Assembly: GCA_964493075.1 (NCBI GenBank)
Contig: CAZBNU010000239.1
Span: 1-6,187, forward strand
From: SLFT01 sp964493075
GTDB lineage: Bacteria; Hydrogenedentota; Hydrogenedentia; Hydrogenedentales; CAITNO01
DNA length: 6,187 bases
Direction of reading: 5' to 3'
Shown: one piece after another, positions 1 to 5,078 of the stretch
Numbering within the stretch: position 1 is the first letter of the stretch
Layout: each line of letters begins with the position of its first letter
The notes under the pieces: model-generated
The model's input: only the letters and a program-made list of their open reading frames with translations
Databases searched by the model: none
Told to the model about the DNA's origin: nothing
Position numbers and translations under genes: made by a program

Positions 1-26
1 ACCGCCATACCATTATTTACGGATTA

Positions 27-55
27 TTATCATTTCAAAAATCGTTAATTATGCT
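27..55 (+). promoter_or_regulatory. Possible upstream tandem promoter of the cold shock gene
   Basis: TTATCA (27-32) matches the sigma70 -35 consensus at 4 of 6 positions. It is followed after 17 bp by TATGCT (50-55), which is identical to the -10 of the stronger promoter 30 bp downstream. The surrounding 50 bp are AT-rich, as expected of an UP-element or melting region. It may be a real second promoter, or a by-product of the duplicated TATGCTATTG block. The -35 is weak, so confidence is low. Confidence 0.35.
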
Positions 56-89
56 ATTGACAATTGCTGCCATAAGGTGTATGCTATTG
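50..89 (+). repeat. Direct repeat pair TATGCTATTG, 30 bp apart
   Basis: The 10-mer TATGCTATTG occurs at 50-59 and again at 80-89, a start-to-start distance of exactly 30 bp (close to three helical turns). Both copies contain a TATGCT -10-like hexamer. The first copy also runs into the TTGACA -35 of the downstream promoter. It could be a duplicated promoter core or a pair of regulator sites on one face of the helix. Confidence 0.75.
57..85 (+). promoter_or_regulatory. Main sigma70-type promoter of the cold shock gene
   Basis: TTGACA at 57-62 is a perfect -35 consensus. TATGCT at 80-85 is a -10 with 4 of 6 matches, including the key TA and final T. The spacer is exactly 17 bp. Transcription would start near 91-93, giving a leader of about 90 nt before the ATG at 184. 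A long structured leader is typical of cold-inducible cspA-like genes (established for E. coli cspA). The start site itself is predicted, not observed. Confidence 0.72.
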
Positions 90-103
90 GGCGACGCACA
101 GGA

Positions 104-140
104 ATGTTAACTGGTAAGATTGTGGGCTTACAGTTGATGT
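104..140 (+). promoter_or_regulatory. Stem-loop in the cold shock mRNA leader
   Basis: Bases 104-118 pair with 127-140 around an 8-nt loop (119-126). The upper stem is AACTG, bulged G, TAAG (109-118) against CTTACAGTT (127-135), all Watson-Crick. The lower stem (104-108 with 136-140) adds A-U and G-U pairs. The total is 14 pairs with one bulged G (113 or 114). There is no trailing U-tract, so it is not an intrinsic terminator. It lies about 30 nt upstream of the ribosome site, inside the predicted leader. Inference: a stability or temperature-responsive element, as in the leaders of other csp mRNAs. Confidence 0.5.
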
Positions 141-170
141 GCGCCACTGTAGGTCCAGTAACTTGAGAGA

Positions 171-175
171 GGAGG
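171..175 (+). promoter_or_regulatory. Ribosome binding site of the cold shock gene
   Basis: GGAGG sits inside the purine run GAGAGAGGAGGCGGGG and ends 8 nt before the ATG at 184. This is ideal spacing and decides the start. A longer reading from the GTG at 139 would have no ribosome site and would add 15 residues unlike any cold shock domain. Confidence 0.85.
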
Positions 176-183
176 CGGGGGTT

Positions 184-414
184 ATGACAGAAGAACAAGG
201 AAACCTTCGCGGTACGGTCAAGTGGTTTAATGCGCAGAAGGGGTATGGCTTCATCGCCCATGAGGGCGGACCGGATGTGTTTGTACACCACTCTGCCATC
301 GTGATGGAAGGCTATCGCACGTTGCGTGAAGGTCAGGAAGTGCTGTACGAATTACGTGACAGCGATAAAGGTCCTATTGCGGTAAATGTAACACACGCAA
401 CTGAAGCAGACTAA
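184..414 (+). CDS. Cold shock protein, CspA family
   Basis: A single cold shock domain of 76 residues, slightly longer than the usual 65-70. The family forms a five-stranded OB-fold barrel that binds single-stranded RNA or DNA in the cytoplasm. It acts as an RNA chaperone or transcription antiterminator. The start GTVKWFN (10-16) is the family hallmark. RNP1 is KGYGFI (19-24) and RNP2 is VFVHH (32-36), with the nucleic-acid-contacting aromatics W14, F15, Y21, F23, F33 and H35 in place. The C-terminal strands show EGQ (49-51) and a final VNV (67-69), where many relatives have A-x-NV. An acidic tail (THATEAD) ends the protein. It stands alone on the plus strand with its own strong promoter and leader, and no intrinsic terminator is obvious after the stop. 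Family membership is certain. Which paralogue it is, and whether cold induces it, cannot be read from the protein. Confidence 0.96.
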   Translation: MTEEQGNLRGTVKWFNAQKGYGFIAHEGGPDVFVHHSAIVMEGYRTLREGQEVLYELRDSDKGPIAVNVTHATEAD

Positions 415-485
415 CCGCCTGTATCGGTCATTGGGGGGTAAGAAACAGCGACATGTAACATGCGATCGCGACGCTATAGGCATTT

Positions 486-509
486 CTTCAACTTTTTTTC
501 GCGTTGAAG
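486..509 (+). repeat. Inverted repeat between the cold shock and propeller genes
   Basis: CTTCAAC (486-492) and GTTGAAG (503-509) form a perfect 7-bp inverted repeat around a 10-nt loop that contains seven T's. TTTT follows directly (510-513). It could be a weak, AT-rich terminator for the cold shock transcript or a protein-binding site just upstream of the possible promoter at 510-539. The stem has few G-C pairs and the T-run is short, so neither reading is secure. Confidence 0.35.
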
Positions 510-539
510 TTTTCAGATTATCGGTGTTTGCGTTATACT
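510..539 (+). promoter_or_regulatory. Possible promoter of the exported propeller protein
   Basis: TATACT (534-539) is a 5 of 6 match to the -10 consensus. With an 18-bp spacer, TTTTCA (510-515) matches the -35 consensus at 4 of 6 positions. The transcript would begin near 546-548, at or next to the chosen ATG. The message would then be leaderless or nearly so, which would explain the missing ribosome site. This is weak but coherent evidence. Confidence 0.38.
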
Positions 540-547
540 TTATGCCT

Positions 548-3400
548 ATGTATTCAACGTCGCATCATAACAGGGCTTGCGCCTTCAAAAAAAAACGCTC
601 TCCTCTTCTAAACACAGTTCCATTGCTGCTATTGCTGTTCCTGACGGTAACTACGGCAACCGCATCGCCACACGAGCCAACTGTGTTTTTATTGGATGCG
701 CCAGTCAATGCAACATGGGCAGCGAATCACGGGGAGATGTGGCGTCAGAAAGGATTCAGCGGTTTCTTTTTTGAAGGACTGGTAGATGACCTCACACCAT
801 ACCCAAGCGAAAAACACCAACCAGAAAATCCCGCAGTGCCAAATGCAGACGCGGAAGGACACGTATTACCTGGAGACTGGGAATCGCTTATTACAGAGAT
901 ATCCAGTGCTGCAAACCGCCTTCAAGCCGCAGGACTGGATCGTAATTTCCTGCGGCTGTCGCTATTGCCAGAAGCGCCCTATTTCACAGATAACGCATTG
1001 CATGATATTGCCATGCGACGTTTACAGTTGGCAGGAGAATGCTGTCGCCGCACCGGGCTGCGCGGTATCGCCCTCGACACACAATCACAAAGCGGCATCT
1101 TTGACTATCGTTGGGCTGGCCATCCAGAAGATGCTACTCCTGAAATACTTTCTGAAGGCGCCCGTCGTTTTGGCCGCAGCCTGCTGCGGGCCTTCATACG
1201 TGCATTTCCCGATGGCGAAATCCTGCTACTTGCACAAAGCGTAGAAACGGCCGGCCCGCTGTGGCACGCCTTTTTTGAAGGAGCATTGGAATCTGTCGGT
1301 GCTGCAGACACCATTCCCATACGACTGGTGCTCTACAACGGCGGTGCGCCGGAGCCGCTAAAATTCTACCAGGATCGTTTACAGCAACTGAACCACATGT
1401 ATCATCGCACCTTGTCTGAAGCAGCATCCGCACGCTGGAAACGTCAGGGGGGCATTTCCTTTACACTGGAACCAGTCCGCTATGAAGGCGATATGCCCGT
1501 CCCCCGTTATCCTCTAAGCCCTTATCGCCATGCCCTGTACGCAGCAGCGCTTTATGGCAGCGACTACACCATAATTCACGCACCACAGGGAGGCTGGTGG
1601 CATATTCCTCCAGACCTGGCGGCACAGTTCTCCCATCTGCGTCAGGCAGGCCGCGCACGCGTATCCTTTGCACCACCAGTGCCCGTCACAGTGGACGAAT
1701 ATGCACCCCGAATTGCTCTTGACGAAGCGTTGCATCTGGGCACCGCATCCGTAGCGGAAAAGACGATGGAGGTGTTGCAACACCATGAAAAAACCACGCT
1801 TCTTTCATGGGACGGTCTTTCCCAGGAACTACGCCTTCCTGCGCGCACCGGCATGATAACCGTGACCAACCTGATCACAGACACAAAGGATTACTTCACC
1901 CCTTCCGACGAGATGATTACCGTACCCGTTCAGCAGGGGCCGATCTTAATTGAAGGCACAGCCACAGCAACTTTCGCTGTGCAGGCAGGCATGAACATGC
2001 AATTACTGACTCCCCTATACGCAGGGGTTTCCCGATCTGAACTTGCCATAACCGTACATAATCCCCTGTCTCTGTTGATGGACGGCACCCTTACTCTAAA
2101 TACTGCCAATCGGTATGCTCTTGGCGCTATGACCCTCGATCTGCGTGTCGCCGCCGGAACATCCTCTACCTTTCAACGCACCCTACAGGGAATCTCCTAT
2201 CTTGGCCAGCGCCCGTTGTTCTCTATGAACCTGCACTTGGGAACACAGCCGCCTGTGATACGCACCTTCACTTTTCCCGTGGAGCCACCTGAACTGTTCT
2301 GCATTCACATGGACGGTCCCATACCGGGCGCCCCCCTTCTGGCGCCAACACCTGCCCGTGCATTGCCCCACATCATTGCAGGAGATATACGCGGCGGAAT
2401 GGTCTGTTTCGACATTAAAGACAAGCGGAAACGCTGGCACACACGCAGCCGCGGCACCCATGCCCAGCCGCCCGTGCTACTACAAGATACAAGTGGGACA
2501 TTTTTTGTGGCGCTGCAAAATATGCACGGCAGAATCCGAATATTCAACGCCCTGGGTGAAGAAAAAGTGATCATCCACGCAGACAACAGTTCCTTTACAA
2601 AACTGGCGCCCGTCCATAATGACAAGGATACCTCCACTCATCTGGCTGCCGCAGCCACTAACCGTTCAATAACAATCTATGCCCCGTCGGGAGTACTGCA
2701 AAATCGCTTTACCACGGACAACGTACTTTATCTTGCCAGCACACCCACGCTGCCGGCACGCTTATATGTCGTCGCCCAAAAGGAAGATGATGCAGAACTA
2801 CCCACGTCGTCATTGTCCTGTTATGATCTGAACGGTAATCAACTCTGGGAAAAACTGCTGCCCAAAGGAATAACATGCCCGCCTGCAGTACACCCAGCCA
2901 CAGAAACGACCCCCGCAGTCATTTGTGTCAGCGACACGGAAAACACGCTTTCGCTGTATAACGCAGCAGATGGTTCGATCTGGATAAAGCACGCCATAGA
3001 CGCACCTTTGCCAGTAAAAAATATAGCAGCATTAAGTAGCCTGTCAAAAGGGGAATTGGTATTCGCAACATCCGACGCAACCACACTCAGGGTGCATACG
3101 CTACACGCGAAAGCTTCGGAACAACGCTATGCTGCGCTGCTTCCGAATATTACGGCTCTTACCGCCGCTCCACAAGAAGGAGGAGTACTGGTAGGGTTGG
3201 AAAATGGAGACCTCTATGGCTTCCACATAAACGGGCAGATGTTGTGGGAAGACCATCAAGGCATAGGCGCAATAACTGGCATCACCCAGTTTACAGTTCC
3301 CGGCCAACAAAACACCTTCATCTGCATTGCAACTTCAGAAGCAGGACTACTGCGCGGACTGGAGATCAGAGGAAACCTCATCCGCCCGGACAATCGCTAA
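548..3400 (+). CDS. Large exported protein: glycosidase-like barrel plus C-terminal beta-propeller, function unknown
   Basis: I do not recognise a named family for this 950-residue protein. Residues 1-39 look like a Sec signal peptide: basic KKKR (14-17), hydrophobic stretch 24-36, and a signal peptidase I-type ATA site before S40. The mature protein is therefore probably periplasmic, surface-bound or secreted. Residues about 44-350 alternate strands and helices like a (beta/alpha)8 glycosidase or DUF-type barrel: VFLLDAP (46-52), GFFFEGLVDDL (72-82), GLRGIALDTQ (170-179), EILLLAQS (224-231), RLVLYNGG (259-266), YTIIHAPQGGWW (340-351). Acidic residues near strand ends (E76, D80, D81, D177) could be catalytic, but this is unproven. 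Residues about 437-581 look all-beta, Ig/NEW3-like. Residues about 606-946 contain repeated blades with [F/Y]-D-x-x-G-x-x-x-W-type motifs, such as CYDLNGNQLWEK (758-769), LYNAADGSIW (803-812) and LYGFHINGQMLWE (889-901), typical of PQQ/WD-like propellers. The frame stays open upstream to a TTG at 431. I chose ATG 548 (ATG 542 is an alternative) because it places the signal peptide properly. Neither start has a Shine-Dalgarno sequence. Confidence 0.85.
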   Translation: MYSTSHHNRACAFKKKRSPLLNTVPLLLLLFLTVTTATASPHEPTVFLLDAPVNATWAANHGEMWRQKGFSGFFFEGLVDDLTPYPSEKHQPENPAVPNADAEGHVLPGDWESLITEISSAANRLQAAGLDRNFLRLSLLPEAPYFTDNALHDIAMRRLQLAGECCRRTGLRGIALDTQSQSGIFDYRWAGHPEDATPEILSEGARRFGRSLLRAFIRAFPDGEILLLAQSVETAGPLWHAFFEGALESVGAADTIPIRLVLYNGGAPEPLKFYQDRLQQLNHMYHRTLSEAASARWKRQGGISFTLEPVRYEGDMPVPRYPLSPYRHALYAAALYGSDYTIIHAPQGGWWHIPPDLAAQFSHLRQAGRARVSFAPPVPVTVDEYAPRIALDEALHLGTASVAEKTMEVLQHHEKTTLLSWDGLSQELRLPARTGMITVTNLITDTKDYFTPSDEMITVPVQQGPILIEGTATATFAVQAGMNMQLLTPLYAGVSRSELAITVHNPLSLLMDGTLTLNTANRYALGAMTLDLRVAAGTSSTFQRTLQGISYLGQRPLFSMNLHLGTQPPVIRTFTFPVEPPELFCIHMDGPIPGAPLLAPTPARALPHIIAGDIRGGMVCFDIKDKRKRWHTRSRGTHAQPPVLLQDTSGTFFVALQNMHGRIRIFNALGEEKVIIHADNSSFTKLAPVHNDKDTSTHLAAAATNRSITIYAPSGVLQNRFTTDNVLYLASTPTLPARLYVVAQKEDDAELPTSSLSCYDLNGNQLWEKLLPKGITCPPAVHPATETTPAVICVSDTENTLSLYNAADGSIWIKHAIDAPLPVKNIAALSSLSKGELVFATSDATTLRVHTLHAKASEQRYAALLPNITALTAAPQEGGVLVGLENGDLYGFHINGQMLWEDHQGIGAITGITQFTVPGQQNTFICIATSEAGLLRGLEIRGNLIRPDNR
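587..595 (+). repeat. A9 homopolymer inside the signal peptide codons
   Basis: Nine consecutive A's encode the basic n-region (Lys-Lys-Lys, residues 14-16) of the exported propeller protein, about 40 bp after its start codon. A gain or loss of one A would shift the frame and abolish export and translation of the rest. Homopolymers of this length near the 5' end can be slippage sites. Confidence 0.9.
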
Positions 3401-3419
3401 AGAAAACGGGCATCTGAAG

Positions 3420-4949
3420 TCATTCCCCCTTCTCTTCTATGAGTTCTCTATTTCGTGCCCGCAAAATCGTTACATGATGGATATGAAAATCCGAAACAGA
3501 TTCAATGGACACCTCACGCCCAAAGCGGTCGGCAATCACATCAAGCAGGTCTTTATTTTCCCCGCGCAAACGCCGCGCCACATCAGGATGGGCCTGCAAA
3601 ATAATATGCTTCTCTTTGCAATGACAAAACAAACCCTGCAGACGACGCAAAGTATCAAACGTAACCGTGGTAACAGAACGAACCATGCCGCCCCCCTCAC
3701 AATAAGGACAAGGCTGCGACATTGCCTTGATGAGATTATGCTTGACCCGCTTACGGGTCATCTCAATCATACCCAGATCCGTTACCTCGGACAATGTAAT
3801 TCGCGCACGGTCATTCCTAAGATTTTCACGCAAACTGTTGATAAGAGTACGGCGGTTCTGCGCATATTCCATGTCAATGAAATCAAGCACAATAATGCCG
3901 CCAATATCCCGAAGGCGCACCTGTTGTGCAATCTCCTTTGCCGCTTCAAGATTTGTCTGCAACACCGTATCTTCCAATTGTTTCTTGCCCGTAAATTTAC
4001 CCGTGTTCACATCAATCGCGGTCAGCGCTTCCGTGTAATCAATACAGATGTGGCCGCCACTCTTGAGAAAAACCTTACGGCGCAATGCCTTCTCAATTTC
4101 CTCTTCGATGCCCATCTTATCAAACAAAGGCCGTTTTTCCCGATACAGTTTCACCAGCTTTTTCAGATGCGGCGCAAACTGATCCATGAAGTTCATGATG
4201 CGGCCATACTCGGTGTCACTGTCCACCACCAACCGCTGATACTCCGCGTTAAAAAGATCACGCACGGTGCGAAGAACAGGACCAAGATCCTCACGCAACA
4301 GCGCTACACCCTTCGCCCGATCATACTTCTCTTTTACCCTGTCCCAGGCACGAAGCAGAAAATCCAAATCCCCTTTCAATTCCTCCCGTGTTCGGTTCTC
4401 ACAGGCCGTCCGCGAAATAATGCCCATCCCTTTGGGACGCAACTCACGCAACAACTTACGTAAGCGGTCCCGTTCCTTGTCCGATTCTATCTTACGCGAA
4501 ACACCCAACGTATTCACTGTGGGAAGCAATACCTGATAGCGACCCGGAAAAGTAATGAAATTGGTAAGGCGCGGCCCCTTGGAACCAAGACGGTCCTTGA
4601 CCACCTGCACCATGACATGCTGATTCTTCTTCATCATGGTTTCAATGGATTGTTGGCGTGCCCTTTTCTTTCGAGACTTGGCCCGGGGAACCCCATTTTC
4701 AAGCACGATATCACCCGTACCTTCAGCCCCAGCAATATCTGACACGTACAAAAAACCGTTCTTTTCAAAACCAATATCTATAAACGCCGCCTGTATACCG
4801 GGAAGTACCGCATCCACACGTCCCTTATAAATGTTACCGACAATACTACGATCCTCCTCGCGCTCCAATATGAGCTCAGCAAGTCGTTTGTCCTCAAGCA
4901 AAGCAATCCGCGTTTCCAACGGATTGACATTAACAGCAAGTGTTTTCAT
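3420..4949 (-). CDS. rng: Ribonuclease E/G family endoribonuclease (RNase G-like)
   Basis: This 509-residue protein is a full-length match in layout to the RNase E/G catalytic core, a cytoplasmic Mg2+-dependent endoribonuclease that cuts AU-rich single-stranded RNA. The family matures rRNA ends and starts mRNA decay. Domains in order: an N-terminal RNase H-like segment (MKTLAVNVNPLETRIALLED); an S1 RNA-binding domain about 36-125 (GNIYKGRVDAVLPGIQAAFIDIG, shortened here as residues 38-60); a 5'-monophosphate sensor region with R180-T181; and a DNase I-like catalytic domain. That domain carries AIDVNTGKFTG (311-321) and LDFIDME (355-361). D313 and D356 correspond to the Mg-binding D303 and D346 of E. 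coli RNase E, with the same 43-residue spacing. The Zn-link is CPYC (C414, C417). There is no long RNase E-type degradosome scaffold, so it resembles RNase G in length. Oddities are a basic insertion KSRKKRAR (91-98) in the S1 domain and an extra C-x-C at 442-444. The start is fixed by GGAGG 4 nt upstream. It lies downstream of the TPR gene in the same orientation. Confidence 0.96.
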   Translation of the reverse strand: MKTLAVNVNPLETRIALLEDKRLAELILEREEDRSIVGNIYKGRVDAVLPGIQAAFIDIGFEKNGFLYVSDIAGAEGTGDIVLENGVPRAKSRKKRARQQSIETMMKKNQHVMVQVVKDRLGSKGPRLTNFITFPGRYQVLLPTVNTLGVSRKIESDKERDRLRKLLRELRPKGMGIISRTACENRTREELKGDLDFLLRAWDRVKEKYDRAKGVALLREDLGPVLRTVRDLFNAEYQRLVVDSDTEYGRIMNFMDQFAPHLKKLVKLYREKRPLFDKMGIEEEIEKALRRKVFLKSGGHICIDYTEALTAIDVNTGKFTGKKQLEDTVLQTNLEAAKEIAQQVRLRDIGGIIVLDFIDMEYAQNRRTLINSLRENLRNDRARITLSEVTDLGMIEMTRKRVKHNLIKAMSQPCPYCEGGGMVRSVTTVTFDTLRRLQGLFCHCKEKHIILQAHPDVARRLRGENKDLLDVIADRFGREVSIESVSDFHIHHVTILRARNRELIEEKGE

Positions 4950-5078
4950 TTAACCTCCAGAAGGCATAAAAAAGGTAGGAGCCCCCACTTCAAAAACGAC
5001 ACACCGCACAACCGCCCGGAAAACTCCGACAGCGGAAATGCGGAACGTCGCCAAAATGAAACCATATTGCTGACAAGA
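4950..5078 (-). other. Spacer and leader between the TPR gene and the RNase gene
   Basis: These 129 bp separate two genes in the same orientation. I see no GC-rich hairpin with a T-run, and no good promoter. A TTGTCA reads on the minus strand near 5071-5076, but no -10 lies at the right distance. Read-through from the TPR gene is therefore the simplest source of RNase transcript. The leader of E. coli rne is known to mediate autoregulation, so a 5' regulatory role here is possible but not shown. A 39-codon ORF crosses this spacer (see findings). Confidence 0.5.
4954..4958 (-). promoter_or_regulatory. Ribosome binding site of the RNase gene
   Basis: On the minus strand, GGAGG (within CTGGAGGTTAA) ends 4 nt before the ATG at 4949. 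The spacing is slightly short, but the match to the anti-Shine-Dalgarno sequence is strong. It confirms the start, which also matches the usual N-terminus of the family. Confidence 0.8.

Noticed and set aside
139..183. N-terminal extension of the cold shock protein from GTG 139
   Set aside because: The GGAGG site at 171-175 is ideally placed for ATG 184, and the added 15 residues are not part of a cold shock domain.
49..299. Minus-strand ORFs over the cold shock gene and its promoter
   Set aside because: They are shadows of the cold shock gene in other frames, without ribosome sites or recognisable domains.
450..475. Small palindromes (CATG-TAA-CATG and GCGATCGC) after the cold shock gene, considered as its terminator
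   Set aside because: The stems are only 4 bp and no T-run follows directly, so they do not make a credible intrinsic terminator.
431..541. Extension of the exported protein to TTG 431
   Set aside because: It has no ribosome site, would bury the signal peptide behind 39 extra residues, and spans an inverted repeat and promoter-like bases.
786..1244. 152-codon plus-strand ORF inside the propeller gene
   Set aside because: It overlaps a 950-codon gene in another frame and shows no domain or start signal of its own.
3327..4463. 378-codon plus-strand ORF opposite the RNase gene
   Set aside because: It lies almost wholly antisense to a well-conserved RNase E/G gene, has no ribosome site, overlaps the end of the propeller gene, and its product (His/Asn/Thr-rich, no recognisable domain) looks like a complementary-strand shadow.
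5025..5036. TCCG-CGGA mini-hairpin in the spacer before the RNase gene
   Set aside because: A 4-bp stem is expected by chance and the following T-run on the minus strand is only four bases.
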